Source: DAHUXD01 sp963736455 (GTDB lineage: Bacteria; Acidobacteriota; Thermoanaerobaculia; UBA5066; Gp7-AA6). From it: DNA of 64,000 nt. Positions 26,786 through 36,033 of the stretch are shown here, one piece after another. The stretch is from positions 2,852,001 through 2,916,000 of the forward strand of contig CAVTON010000001.1 in the NCBI GenBank assembly GCA_963736455.1, given 5' to 3'. The translations under genes and the position numbers were made by a program. The stretch's first letter is position 1; each line of letters opens with the position of its first letter. Below the pieces are notes generated by a model. That model was not told the origin of the DNA. It did no database searches and saw only the letters and a list, made by a program, of their open reading frames with translations.

Positions 26786-27516
26786 GACGGTTTCTCCGCC
26801 TTCCGGGCGAGAACGATCAGCCGCGGCGAGTCGGGGCGCAGGGGCGACTCGTCGAAGTCGCCCCAGACCGACGCGACGCCGAGTCCCGCTCGCTCGAGCA
26901 GGGCGATGAGCTCGTCCGGGGCATAGGCGCGCACGCTCTCGCGGAAGATTTCGGAGGAGCCGGCGCGCTGGACCTCGATCTCCTTCTCGAGGCGCGCGGA
27001 GGCCGCGTCCCAGGACCGCCGGATGCGGTATTGCTTGTCGCCGCAGCACCGGCGCTCCTCCGGCACCAGGCGCGCGAGCACGTGGTCGCGGCCGAAGGTG
27101 TCGCAGAGAAAGGCGCCGCCGGGCTGGAGCACGCGCTCGATCTCCTCGACGACGGCGGTGTTCTCCGCCTCGGTCCGGAAGTAGCCGAAGCTCGTGAAGA
27201 AGTTCAGCACGGTCCGGAAGGAGGCGTCCCGGAATGGCAGCGCCCGCATGTCACCGCGGACGAGCAGGTTGTGGCGATCGCGGCGGCGGGCCAGGTCGAG
27301 CAGCGGCGCGGAGTAGTCGAGGCCGACCGGCGGCGCCCCGGCTTCGGCGAGCGGGATCGAATGTCTGCCCGTCCCGCAGCAGAGATCGAGAACCGGCGCG
27401 GGATGCTCCGGCAGGTGGGCGAGCGCGAAGGTGGCCTCCCGGCGCGCGGACGCGAGGTCGCGGTGCGGGTAGAGATCGAGGTACTCCTCGCCGAACCAGG
27501 ATTCCCACCACGTCAT
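26782..27516 (-). CDS. SAM-dependent methyltransferase in the bacillithiol operon (candidate N-methyl-bacillithiol synthase)
   Basis: A 244-residue class I methyltransferase. The SAM-binding motif is VLDLCCGTGRHSIPLAEAG, followed by VGLDYSAPLLDLARRR, GDMRALPFRDASF and the post-motif RVLQPGGAFLCDTFG. It overlaps bshC by four bases and heads the bsh operon. A SAM methyltransferase (NmbA) that makes N-methyl-bacillithiol is known from green sulfur bacteria; coupling here suggests the same role, but this is inference. The start has only a weak ribosome site and lies 10 bases after AATAAT. Confidence 0.85.
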   Translation of the reverse strand: MTWWESWFGEEYLDLYPHRDLASARREATFALAHLPEHPAPVLDLCCGTGRHSIPLAEAGAPPVGLDYSAPLLDLARRRDRHNLLVRGDMRALPFRDASFRTVLNFFTSFGYFRTEAENTAVVEEIERVLQPGGAFLCDTFGRDHVLARLVPEERRCCGDKQYRIRRSWDAASARLEKEIEVQRAGSSEIFRESVRAYAPDELIALLERAGLGVASVWGDFDESPLRPDSPRLIVLARKAEKPS

Positions 27517-27581
27517 GAGGATCCGGATTATTGCATTCGCCGCCGTCATCGCCGGCGGCGGCCGGGAGCGCGTCAGTGAGC

Positions 27582-27587
27582 TAGAGT
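27582..27587 (+). promoter_or_regulatory. -10 element TAGAGT of the M24 peptidase gene (leaderless)
   Basis: TAGAGT ends nine bases before the ATG at 27597, without a ribosome-binding site. The divergent methyltransferase has AATAAT (27532 to 27527) ten bases before its ATG. Confidence 0.5.
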
Positions 27588-27596
27588 TAGCCGCGC

Positions 27597-28937
27597 ATGA
27601 GACTCGCCGCGCTCGTTTTCGCGCTTCTCCAGGAGGTTCCGATCCACCCGCCGCGGCCGACGGTGCGGCCGAAGGTGACCCCGACACCCGCCGGCCCGGT
27701 CGCGCCGCTGAAGGTCCGCTCCCGCGCCGAGCGCATGGAGCGGTATCTCATCGCCGCTTTGCGCCACGCCAACGTGGACTCGTGGCTCGTCGTGACGCGT
27801 GAGGGAACGGTGGACCCCGTGGCCTTCGACGTGGCGGCGGATCACGCCGTCGGACGCGCCGCGTGTTTCTTCGTCGACAAGGGCGACCGGGTCGAGAGCG
27901 TCGCCGTGGTCGCGAGCTACGACACGGACGCCTTCGAGAAGTCGGGCCTTTATACGCGGGTCGTTCCCTACGAGAAGGAGGGCGCGGGACCGGCCCTCAA
28001 AGCCGAGATCGAAAAGCTCAATCCCAGGTTGATCGCCGTCGACATGTCTCGCGACGAGCCCCTCGCCGACGGGATGACCGCGGGCAACCTCCAGTGGCTG
28101 CGCGACACCATCGGGCCGGACTACTCGAAGCGGCTGGTCTCCGCCGAGGCCTTCCTGATCTCCTACCGCAGCCGGAAAACGCCCGAAGAGATCGCGAAGA
28201 TGCGCGAGGCGGTCAAGAAGACGGAGCAGATTCTCGCCGAGGCGCTCACGCCCGCCGTCGTCAAGCCGGGCACGACGACCGAAGAGGATCTCGCCGCCTT
28301 CATCCGCAAACGGCGCCGCGAGATGGGTCTCGGACCCTCGTGGGAAGAAGATCAGGATCCGAACGTCATGGCCGGGCCCGCTCGCGGCCACTCGGCCGCG
28401 TCGGAGGCGTTGATCCTCCCGGGCTCGGTCATTCGGATCGACTTCGGCGTGGACGACGCCGGCTACAAGACGGACATCCAGCGGCTCGCGTACGTGCTTC
28501 GGCCGGGCGAGACGGAAGCGCCGACCGAGGTGGCGGCCGCCTTCGAGGCCGTCCGCGCCGCCAACCGCGCGGCCGCCGCGGCCCTGAAACCCGGCGCGAC
28601 CGGAACCGCGGTCGACACCGCGGCCCGCAAGGCGATCACGGACGCCGGGTTCGAGGAGTTTCCGCACGCGACCGGCCACCCGATCGGCGCGTACACGCAC
28701 GACCTCGGACCGCTGCTCGCGCCGGCGTGGCCGGACCGTTACGGGAAGCTCGGAGGCTACACGATCGACCGGGACCAGACCTTTGCGATCGAGCCCTCGC
28801 TCCAGGTCGAGCTGCCGTGGATGATGGGTGGCAAGGTGGGCTTCGGTCTCGAGGAGGACTACGTCGTCATCGACAAGGGGAGTCAGCCGCTCGGGACGCC
28901 GCAGGACACCCTCATCCTGATTCCGAGCGGTCCTTGA
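27597..28937 (+). CDS. Secreted M24-family Xaa-Pro peptidase
   Basis: A 446-residue pita-bread-fold metallopeptidase with a short signal-like N-terminus and Pro-rich linker. The catalytic domain (~190-446) carries the five metal ligands: the two Asp in RIDFGVDDAGYKTDIQR, His in PHATGHPIGAY, Glu in TFAIEPSL and Glu in GLEEDYVVID. It would remove N-terminal residues preceding proline, outside the cytoplasm. The stop overlaps the following lipoprotein gene as TTGA. Confidence 0.88.
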   Translation: MRLAALVFALLQEVPIHPPRPTVRPKVTPTPAGPVAPLKVRSRAERMERYLIAALRHANVDSWLVVTREGTVDPVAFDVAADHAVGRAACFFVDKGDRVESVAVVASYDTDAFEKSGLYTRVVPYEKEGAGPALKAEIEKLNPRLIAVDMSRDEPLADGMTAGNLQWLRDTIGPDYSKRLVSAEAFLISYRSRKTPEEIAKMREAVKKTEQILAEALTPAVVKPGTTTEEDLAAFIRKRRREMGLGPSWEEDQDPNVMAGPARGHSAASEALILPGSVIRIDFGVDDAGYKTDIQRLAYVLRPGETEAPTEVAAAFEAVRAANRAAAAALKPGATGTAVDTAARKAITDAGFEEFPHATGHPIGAYTHDLGPLLAPAWPDRYGKLGGYTIDRDQTFAIEPSLQVELPWMMGGKVGFGLEEDYVVIDKGSQPLGTPQDTLILIPSGP

Positions 28938-29560
28938 ATCGCGCGCGCGTCGCGGCGCTCGCCGCGGCCGTTCTCTGGGCGGGCGCGTGCGGCGGCGGGG
29001 GTCTCAAGACCATCGCCCGGGACGGCTACCGCGCCACGCTCGCCTTCTCGAAGGAGGAGCGGTTCGAGGTGGCGGTTCGCGGGGAATCGAAGCGCGTCGA
29101 GGCGCGGATGAACGGAGCGCCCCTCGTGAAGATCGTGCGTCCCGATCTCCGTCAGGTCTGGCAGTTCCGGCCGACGACGAAGAGACTGCTCGAGTCCCCG
29201 TGGGTTCCGACCGACGAGATCGTTCCCGGCTATCCGCTCGAGCCCGGATTCGATCCCCAGTCCTACGCCGACCGATTCGGCGCGAAGATCCAGCGCATCG
29301 GCGACGATGTCCATGGCCTGCATCCCTGCGACCGCTGGCACATGAGCCTGCCCTCGGGGGATCTCGTGACGCTCTGGGTGGCCCGCGACCTCGGAAGGCT
29401 CGTCGTCAAAATCGAGCACTCGAAGAAGGACCCATCCGACGAGTACCAGCCCTTCATGACCACGGAGCTGCTGGACGTTCGAATCGGCGCCGATCCGGAC
29501 CTCTTCGAAAAGCCGAAGGGGTACACTCCGGTCAACACGTACTCCGACCTGCTGAAATAA
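28934..29560 (+). CDS. Hypothetical lipoprotein (208 aa)
   Basis: TTG at 28934 overlaps the M24 peptidase stop. The product starts with a signal ending AVLWAGACGGGG, a lipobox-like AGAC, so the mature protein would be lipidated at that Cys. The remainder (~30-208) is a beta-rich domain with motifs VKIVRPDLRQVWQF and LVVKIEHSKKDP, reminiscent of LolA-like or DUF4412 folds, though I cannot assign a family. It is translationally coupled to the peptidase and is followed by a second peptidase gene 40 bases on. Confidence 0.75.
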   Translation: MNRARVAALAAAVLWAGACGGGGLKTIARDGYRATLAFSKEERFEVAVRGESKRVEARMNGAPLVKIVRPDLRQVWQFRPTTKRLLESPWVPTDEIVPGYPLEPGFDPQSYADRFGAKIQRIGDDVHGLHPCDRWHMSLPSGDLVTLWVARDLGRLVVKIEHSKKDPSDEYQPFMTTELLDVRIGADPDLFEKPKGYTPVNTYSDLLK

Positions 29561-29600
29561 GAGACGGCGGCGGTACCGGACTGCCGGCGGGAGGCTCTCC

Positions 29601-31637
29601 ATGAGGCTCTTCGGGCTGCTCGCCGCGGGAATCCTGGGGGTTTCCTCGTCCGCCGCCGCCTCGGGACCGACACCGGGTCTTCGAGAGGTCGTGGATCGTT
29701 TCGAGAAGCTCCAGATTTCCGACCAGGCGGCGCGCGTTGCGAACCTGCGGCTGGCCTCCGGCCATCTCGTCTGCACGCTCGCATCCGGCAGCATGGCCTC
29801 CGTGAAGGCCGGCGACGAGGTCGTGGGGATCTTCTTCCAGGGCACCGGGACCATGGAATACGTCACGGAGGATCCGATCGAGGCGCCGCTCGTCACCTAC
29901 ATGGTGAAGAAGGACACCAGCCTCTCGGCGGAGAAGACGGGCAAGGGCCTCGCGATCAGGGATCGCTTCACGACGCTGCTCTGGATCGCGACCGGAGAGA
30001 AGGCGCCCGAGACTCCGGCGGCGGGCTCGCCCGGATTGAGCGCCGCCTTCCAGGCGCACCGGGAGAAGTTCCTGAAGAGGCGGGGAACGAGCCTGCCGAC
30101 GTTCTTCGCCGCCCAACAACTCAACGATCCGGCCTCCGCGAGGGTCTGGGTCGAGATGTCGGGGGGAGCCGAAGACCTGCTCTACCGGCGCCGCGGCGGC
30201 CTGAACGCGGACGAGCGCCTGGCCTATCTGCAGGGCAGCCGGTCCGGCGAGGCGGCCTTTCGCGACGCGGTCTTCGCCGTCACGCTCTCGAGCCAGCTCG
30301 GTCGCGACCGGCGCGATCCGCCCCGGCCGCGGTTCGTGCTCACGGACGTGGACCTCGAGGTCAAGGCGTCTGACGACAAGGACGTGAGCCTGACGGTCGT
30401 CGAGACGATCGTGCCGCAGCAGCCGGCGACCCGCGTGCTCGAGCTCGACCTCGAGGGGGCGGTTTATTCGACGTTCGGAGAGCATCTCTCCGAGCGCCAC
30501 GAGCGCCTGCGCCGCGTCACGGACGAACAGGGCCGCGAGCTCGCCTTCGATCACTCCGACCTGGATCTGCTGGTCCAGCTCGCGGAGCCGGTCGGACCGG
30601 ACCGGCCCGTGAAGCTGCGTTTCGAGATCGACGGCGATTTCCTCGTCCATCCCGGGGGCTCCAACTTCTGGGAGCTCGGCGTGTGGCCCTGGTTCCCGCA
30701 GCCCGAGCTCTGCGAGCAGTACTACACGTTCCACGCGATCGTCCGGGTCAGGAAGCCGTTCGTTCCGTTCGCGCCCGGAAAGACGATCCGGCGCGTCGAG
30801 GAGGGCGGCGACAACGTCCTGGAGACGAGGGTCGAGAGCCCGGTCCAGTTCGCCGTGGTGCTGGCGGGGGATTACACCTACAAGGAAGAAGTGCGCGACG
30901 GCGTGACGATCCGGGTCGCGACCTACGCGCTCAAGAACGAGCGCGCCATGAAGCAGCTCATGGATCTGTCGGCCACGATCATCCAGTTCTACCAGGAGTT
31001 CCTCGGGCCGTTTCCGTTTCCCGAGTTCAACATCCTCGAGATCGACTCGTACGGTTTCGGCCAGGCTCCTCCTGGCGTCATGTTCATCACGAAGGAGGCG
31101 TTCAATCCGCTCGGCGGGGCGGAGGAGAACCAGCTCTACTCGGGCGGAGTCAACGAGCGCTTCGCCCACGAGATCGCGCACCAGTACTGGGGCCACGTCG
31201 TCAAGATGCCGAGCCACGAGGAGCAATGGCTGACCGAGTCGTTCGCGGAGTACTCGGCGGCGCTCTTCATGAAGGCCGGCAAGGGGGACGCGGAGTACAA
31301 GTCGATCGTCAACCACTGGAAGCCCGGCGCGCGCCTGGCAACCGACAAGGCGCCGATTTCTCTCGCCAACCGCGTCTACGTCGCCAGCGACGCGCGCACG
31401 CAGTACTTCATCCGGACGGGCCTCCTGTACCAGAAAGGCCCGCTGCTGCTGGCCGCTCTGCACCACGAGCTCGGCGACCAGACGTTCCTGACGTTCCTGA
31501 AGTCCTACCAGAAGTCGTTTCGCTGGAAGTTCGGCTCGACCAGGACGGTCGTCGGACTCCTGAACTTCCTGACCAAGAAGGACTACAACCCGTTCTTCGA
31601 CGCGAACTACTGGGGGACCGGAATGCCGAAAGACTAG
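29601..31637 (+). CDS. Secreted M1-family zinc aminopeptidase
   Basis: A 678-residue exported protein (signal MRLFGLLAAGILGVSSSAAA). The gluzincin active site is HEIAHQYWGH (from ~residue 523), and the third zinc ligand is the Glu in WLTESFAEYSAA, giving the M1 HExxH-x18-E pattern. The N-terminal ~400 residues are beta-rich; the M1 GxMEN exopeptidase motif is not evident, so it may act as an endopeptidase or on unusual substrates. GGGAGG precedes the ATG. It ends 79 bases before repeat copy C. Confidence 0.88.
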   Translation: MRLFGLLAAGILGVSSSAAASGPTPGLREVVDRFEKLQISDQAARVANLRLASGHLVCTLASGSMASVKAGDEVVGIFFQGTGTMEYVTEDPIEAPLVTYMVKKDTSLSAEKTGKGLAIRDRFTTLLWIATGEKAPETPAAGSPGLSAAFQAHREKFLKRRGTSLPTFFAAQQLNDPASARVWVEMSGGAEDLLYRRRGGLNADERLAYLQGSRSGEAAFRDAVFAVTLSSQLGRDRRDPPRPRFVLTDVDLEVKASDDKDVSLTVVETIVPQQPATRVLELDLEGAVYSTFGEHLSERHERLRRVTDEQGRELAFDHSDLDLLVQLAEPVGPDRPVKLRFEIDGDFLVHPGGSNFWELGVWPWFPQPELCEQYYTFHAIVRVRKPFVPFAPGKTIRRVEEGGDNVLETRVESPVQFAVVLAGDYTYKEEVRDGVTIRVATYALKNERAMKQLMDLSATIIQFYQEFLGPFPFPEFNILEIDSYGFGQAPPGVMFITKEAFNPLGGAEENQLYSGGVNERFAHEIAHQYWGHVVKMPSHEEQWLTESFAEYSAALFMKAGKGDAEYKSIVNHWKPGARLATDKAPISLANRVYVASDARTQYFIRTGLLYQKGPLLLAALHHELGDQTFLTFLKSYQKSFRWKFGSTRTVVGLLNFLTKKDYNPFFDANYWGTGMPKD

Positions 31638-31716
31638 GGAGATCCCTGTGCCGCCGGTTCGCTCCGGCTTGTCGCGAGCGATTCCAGCGATTCCTTAGAA
31701 GCGGCACTGCCGGAAA

Positions 31717-31883
31717 AGATCGCGGCGTGAGAAGTCTCCCGAGCGAAGCGAGGGAGGAGGCTCACGCCGCGGGAGCCGCAGCGCAGTGAGGAGTCAGCCG
31801 GGCGGTCGAGCCCGCATCCGGGCGAGCCGCCCGGCGGTGCGCGCCCAAGGGGCGCGCAGACTCCGAACGAAGCGGAGGCGACG
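31717..31883 (+). repeat. Structured dispersed repeat, copy C
   Basis: Third copy. Hairpin 1: GCGGCGTGAG (31722-31731) with CTCACGCCGC (31761-31770) and inner CTCCC/GGGAG (31736-31740/31752-31756). Hairpin 2: GCCGGGCGG (31797-31805) with CCGCCCGGC (31827-31835) and the TCGA/GAG internal loop. Hairpin 3: TGCGCGCCC/GGGCGCGCA. It ends GCGGAGGCGACG, four bases beyond the stop codon of the leftward gene at 31888. Together with short flanks it fills the 250-base gap. Confidence 0.9.
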
Positions 31884-31887
31884 TTTC

Positions 31888-32964
31888 TTATGCCGCGATG
31901 CGTTCGCGGTGCCGCAGCGGCTGGAGCGGCTCGAAGTCGCGGAAGAGGATGTGGTCGTAGAAATAGTGGCAGAGCAGGAAGGAGAGCGTCACGGCGTAGT
32001 AGCTCTTGTCCTGTGCAAAGCCCAGGCCCTTCCAGACGAGCAGATAGAGCACGGCGGCCGACATCGTCGCCCCGATCGTCGTCGCGTAGAACTTGAAGGT
32101 CTTCCGGCCCCCGGCGATGCCGCGCACGAACTTGTTCTCGATCCGTCCCGTCGCCGCTTCGCGCCCGAGGATGAACCAGGTCAGGGCGAGGTACTGGAGC
32201 GAGTGCCACGTGTTGAAGCCCTGAAAGGACACGTCGAGGTTGTCGAAAAGGGGAACGACCATCGACATCGCGACCGTCATCGTCATGAAGAGCAGGCGCG
32301 GCCATGACGATTCGCCCCGCCGGATCTCTCCGTAGACCCGCGCGGCATAGAAGAGGAAGAACGCGGCATAGCCGGCGGTGAAACCGATGGCCACCCAGCG
32401 ATGCTTCAAAAACTCGGGGAAGAGCAGGGGGCTGTCGCCGAGGGCGAACCGGCTCTCGACGAATTTGTACATGGCCATCAGGTACAGCGCGCCGAGGATC
32501 ACCGCGCCGTCGAGCCAGCGGTCGATCGCCCGGACCGGGGCGCCCGCCCGCATCCGGTAGGTCTCCGAGATGTACTGGGCCTGATGGGTCACGTGAAGCG
32601 AGGCCCAGAGGAAGAAACCGGTCAAGAGCAGCAGGAAGTTGTGCAGAGCGCCCAGGATCACCAGGGTCGGGATCACGACGAGCGGCAGATAGGTCAGCCA
32701 TCCATATCGGGCGCGGAACCTCGGCTCGAGTGTCGTCCTCAGGAATGTCGAGTACATGTGGGGGCCGCCCACGAGGACGGTCACGGACAAGCCGACGACC
32801 AGGCTCGCGGTGGCCTCCGAGACGCCGAGGCGCTGAAGAAGCCCGTAGGACAGGTACGGGAAAAACACGAGCGCCCCCGACAGCGTCAGGAAGAAGAGGT
32901 CGAAACGCCTGCTGTGGATCCAGGGGGACCCGGCACCCGGTGTCGCGGTGGCCGTCGAGGACAT
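31888..32964 (-). CDS. Polytopic membrane protein with conserved histidine clusters
   Basis: A 358-residue inner-membrane protein with roughly nine hydrophobic segments. Histidines cluster at or near helix ends: GGPHMYSTF, SLHVTHQAQYI, FNTWHSLQYLAL, CHYFYDHILF and a terminal LRHRERIAA. The pattern recalls membrane di-iron or haem-binding enzymes (desaturase/hydroxylase or Brp/Blh-like), but no named family is recognised. GGGAGG precedes ATG 32964. It is divergent from the dihydrouridine synthase gene. Confidence 0.75.
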   Translation of the reverse strand: MSSTATATPGAGSPWIHSRRFDLFFLTLSGALVFFPYLSYGLLQRLGVSEATASLVVGLSVTVLVGGPHMYSTFLRTTLEPRFRARYGWLTYLPLVVIPTLVILGALHNFLLLLTGFFLWASLHVTHQAQYISETYRMRAGAPVRAIDRWLDGAVILGALYLMAMYKFVESRFALGDSPLLFPEFLKHRWVAIGFTAGYAAFFLFYAARVYGEIRRGESSWPRLLFMTMTVAMSMVVPLFDNLDVSFQGFNTWHSLQYLALTWFILGREAATGRIENKFVRGIAGGRKTFKFYATTIGATMSAAVLYLLVWKGLGFAQDKSYYAVTLSFLLCHYFYDHILFRDFEPLQPLRHRERIAA

Positions 32965-33047
32965 CAAAACCTCCCGAAAGTGGAACCCCGTCAATCCTAC
33001 CAAGCCTCGGGGGTCTCGCGCACCCGCCCCCGAAGCGGCGGAGACAT

Positions 33048-33053
33048 TAAGAT
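33048..33053 (+). promoter_or_regulatory. -10 element TAAGAT of dus (leaderless)
   Basis: TAAGAT ends ten bases before the ATG at 33064 and the intervening GCAAGTTCC has no ribosome-binding site. Confidence 0.5.
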
Positions 33054-33063
33054 TGCAAGTTCC

Positions 33064-34071
33064 ATGCTTGCGATCGGGCCGCTCCGCGTCGATCCTCCGC
33101 TGATTCTCGCCCCGATGGCGGGCATCACGGACCACGTCTACCGCCTGATGCTGCGGCGCATCGGCGGCGTCGGGCTCGTCACCATGGAGTTCATCTCGTC
33201 GGAGGCGATCACGCGGGGCAGCGCGCGGCAGCTGCGCAAGCTCGTCTTCTCCGAGGAGGAGCGGCCGCTGTCGATCCAGATCTACGGAGCGGATGCCGAG
33301 CGGATGTCGGCGGCCGCGGACATCGTCGAAGAGCTCGCCCCCGACGTCTGCGACATCAACATGGGCTGCCCGGCGAACAAGGTCCTCAAGGGATGCGCGG
33401 GCGCGGCGCTGATGGGCGATCTTCCCCTCGCGCGCGAGATCGTCCGCTCGGTCCGGCGCCGGCTCTCGATCCCGCTGACGGTGAAGTTCCGCCTGGGCCT
33501 CGACGACCGAAGCATGAACTTTCTGGATCTCGGGCGGATGTGCGAGGACGAGGGCGTGGCGGCCGTTGCGATGCACGCGCGCACCGCGCGGCAGATGTAC
33601 ACGGGCCGCGCCGACCGGCGGCGCATCGCGGAGCTGAAGCGGCATCTCTCGATTCCGGTCGTCGGCAACGGCGATGTCTCGACCCCCGAGGACGCGCTCG
33701 CGCTCTTCGCCGACACGGGCTGCGACGCCGTCATGATCGGGCGCGCCACGATGAAGAATCCGTGGATCTTCCGGCAGATCGCCGACCGGCTGGCCGGCCG
33801 CACGGTTCGAGAGGCGACGCTCGAGGAACGGCGAGACCTGATGCTCGACCACTTCGAGGCGATCGAACGGACCGCTCATGACGGGAAGGAGGCGCTGCAC
33901 AAGCTCCGGACCATGACGGGCTGGTACACGAGCGGCCTGCCGCACGGACGGACGCTGCGGATCCGGATCTCGGAGCTCTCCACGCCGGCGGACTTCCGGG
34001 ACGCGGTCTCCGGCTTCTTCGCCGGGCTGCCGGCTCTGGCGGCCGAGCCGGATCAGGCCATCGCCTCCTAG
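33064..34071 (+). CDS. dus: tRNA-dihydrouridine synthase
   Basis: A 335-residue FMN-dependent Dus enzyme. Signatures are LILAPMAGITDHVYRLMLRR, the catalytic Cys in DINMGCPANKV, VKFRLGLDD and VVGNGDVSTPEDA with GCDAVMIGRATMKNPWIF. It reduces uridines in the tRNA D-loop. The C-terminal helical domain (~245-325) is typical of DusB-type enzymes. It stands alone, 60 bases ahead of the VWA gene. Confidence 0.94.
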   Translation: MLAIGPLRVDPPLILAPMAGITDHVYRLMLRRIGGVGLVTMEFISSEAITRGSARQLRKLVFSEEERPLSIQIYGADAERMSAAADIVEELAPDVCDINMGCPANKVLKGCAGAALMGDLPLAREIVRSVRRRLSIPLTVKFRLGLDDRSMNFLDLGRMCEDEGVAAVAMHARTARQMYTGRADRRRIAELKRHLSIPVVGNGDVSTPEDALALFADTGCDAVMIGRATMKNPWIFRQIADRLAGRTVREATLEERRDLMLDHFEAIERTAHDGKEALHKLRTMTGWYTSGLPHGRTLRIRISELSTPADFRDAVSGFFAGLPALAAEPDQAIAS

Positions 34072-34131
34072 GGGCCCCGCGGCGAGGATCCGGGAATTCG
34101 GCACCGGCCCTTCGAGGTTCGCTCGTTCGGC

Positions 34132-36033
34132 ATGAGAGTCCGCATCGCGGTCCTGGCTCTGGCCCCGCTCGTCGGTCTCCTCGGCGCGCGGCCGGGCGTC
34201 GCCCAAGCCCCTCCGGTCAACGAGCAGCACGAGACCGACCTCTCGACGTCCTCCGGCAAGTACCCGCTGTACGTGACGGCGGAATACCTCGGCATGGCCG
34301 GCCTGAAGACCGTCATGCGCGTGCGGCTGCGGGCGCCGGAGCTCTCCATGGCCGCGGGGCGGCGCGGCCTGACGAGCTTCTCGGGCGAGCTGCAGGGCAG
34401 CTTCCTCAAGGGCTCCGACGTCGTGCAGTCCTTCAAGTACCCCGTTTCCGGCGAGATCGGAACGAAGACGACCTTCACGTACGCGTTCCTGCGCTCGATC
34501 GAGCCCGGCGCCTACACGCTGAAGCTGACGTTGCTCGCACCGGGTGGCCGCCAGGTCGGAGATGCCTCGACCGAGCTCTCCGTGCCGGAGGTCGGCGCGA
34601 AATTCTCGCCCGACATGGCGCCCTCCGAGGCCTCGACGCTGCCCTCGGCCGAGGCCGTCGTGATCGCCGACGAGGCCGAGACCGCGGCATCGCCGGCGGA
34701 GTCGAAGCTGAAGATCCTTCCACCGGCGCGGGAGGCGCCGGTCGGGCTCCTGCGCCTCGAGGCCGACGTCCAGCCGCCGATCTCCAAAGTCGAGTTCTAC
34801 CTCGAGGACAAGTTGATCGTCAGCCGAACGCGGCCGCCGTACTCGGTCGAGATCGACCTGGGCGACATCCCGCGCCGCCAGACCGTGCGGGCCGTCGGCT
34901 ACGACTCGACCGGCCGCGTCATCGACGAGGACGCGTGGTCCGTGAACCAGGGCTCGGCGCGTCTGGCCGTCAAGATCCTGCCGGCGCCCAACCCTTCCGG
35001 TGGCGACGTGCGAGTCAAGGTCGCCGTGCAGTCGATCGCCGGCGGCGTCGCCAGGCAGGTCGAGCTCTACCTGGGCAACCGGAAGGTCAAGACCTGGACG
35101 AACTCCGGGCCCTACGAGGTCACGATTCCGTTTGCGGAGTACTCGAAGGCGGACTTCCTCCGCGCCACGGCGACCGGCGACGACGGCAAGGAAGCCAACG
35201 ACATCCACTTCCTCAAGGGGCCCAACACGACCATCGAGAGCGTGCGTGTGGACGTCGTCCAGCTCCACGTCTCCGCCCTCGACAAGGACAACCGTTTCGT
35301 CAAGGGTCTCGCCGAATCGGACTTCAAGGTCCAGGAGGACGGCCGCCCGCAGACGATCACGGGCTTCGAGGTGGCCGAGAAGCTGCCGATCACCGTGGGG
35401 CTCGTGGTGGACGGATCCGGCTCGATGGAGAAGTCCATGCCCTTCGTGCACGACGCGTCGGCCGAGCTCTTTCGCGGCCTCATCCGCGACAAGGACAAGG
35501 GCTTCGTCATCGAGTTCCGCGAGCAGCCGCACATGATTCAGGAGCTGACCGGGGACTCGGCGACCCTCCAGCGGGCTTCGCGCGAGACCTCGGCCCGCGG
35601 CGCGACCGCGCTCTACGACTCGGTCGTCCTCGGCCTCTACCAGTTCCGCACGCTTCAGGGCCGCAAGGCGCTCATCGTCGTGACCGACGGCGCCGACAAT
35701 CACTCTCACGTAGACTTCCCGACGCTGCTCCGGTACGCGCGCTCGGGCGGCGCCCCGATCTATTTCATCGGCGTCGGCATCTCGGTGCTCGACTTCGGAA
35801 TCCGCAAGGAGATCAATCAGGTCGCCGAGGAATCCGGGGGCGAGGTCTTTCACATATCGAGTGCCGCCAAGATCGGCGAGGTGACGAAGCGGATCGAAGA
35901 GGAGCTGCGCTCGCAGTACATCGTGGCGTTCCGGACCGATTCGCAGAAGCCCGACGGCGAGTACCGCATGGTGGCGGTCGCGATCGACAAGCCGGGCGTG
36001 ACGGCGCGAACGATCAAGGGGTACATACCCTAA
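34132..36033 (+). CDS. Secreted VWFA-related (acidobacterial-type) protein
   Basis: A 633-residue exported protein with signal peptide (VLALAPLVGLLGARPGVAQA). Residues ~200-400 contain Ig-like beta domains (VEFYLEDKLIVSRTRPPYSV, VELYLGNRKVKTW). The C-terminal VWA domain (~420-605) has an intact MIDAS, DGSGS in GLVVDGSGSMEKSM, then ATALYDSVVLGLYQF and IVVTDGADNHSHVDF. It fits the VWFA-related proteins abundant in Acidobacteria and probably mediates metal-dependent protein binding in the envelope. Repeat copy D begins immediately after its stop. Confidence 0.88.
   Translation: MRVRIAVLALAPLVGLLGARPGVAQAPPVNEQHETDLSTSSGKYPLYVTAEYLGMAGLKTVMRVRLRAPELSMAAGRRGLTSFSGELQGSFLKGSDVVQSFKYPVSGEIGTKTTFTYAFLRSIEPGAYTLKLTLLAPGGRQVGDASTELSVPEVGAKFSPDMAPSEASTLPSAEAVVIADEAETAASPAESKLKILPPAREAPVGLLRLEADVQPPISKVEFYLEDKLIVSRTRPPYSVEIDLGDIPRRQTVRAVGYDSTGRVIDEDAWSVNQGSARLAVKILPAPNPSGGDVRVKVAVQSIAGGVARQVELYLGNRKVKTWTNSGPYEVTIPFAEYSKADFLRATATGDDGKEANDIHFLKGPNTTIESVRVDVVQLHVSALDKDNRFVKGLAESDFKVQEDGRPQTITGFEVAEKLPITVGLVVDGSGSMEKSMPFVHDASAELFRGLIRDKDKGFVIEFREQPHMIQELTGDSATLQRASRETSARGATALYDSVVLGLYQFRTLQGRKALIVVTDGADNHSHVDFPTLLRYARSGGAPIYFIGVGISVLDFGIRKEINQVAEESGGEVFHISSAAKIGEVTKRIEEELRSQYIVAFRTDSQKPDGEYRMVAVAIDKPGVTARTIKGYIP

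Noticed and set aside
32401..34071. Extended frame making dus 556 residues long
   Set aside because: The first ~220 codons are antisense to the histidine-rich membrane protein. The dus family start and the TAAGAT box both support 33064.
31888..35853. A 1321-codon minus-strand frame across dus and the VWA gene
   Set aside because: The real gene is only 31888-32964. The rest is shadow of rightward genes and GC-rich codon bias.
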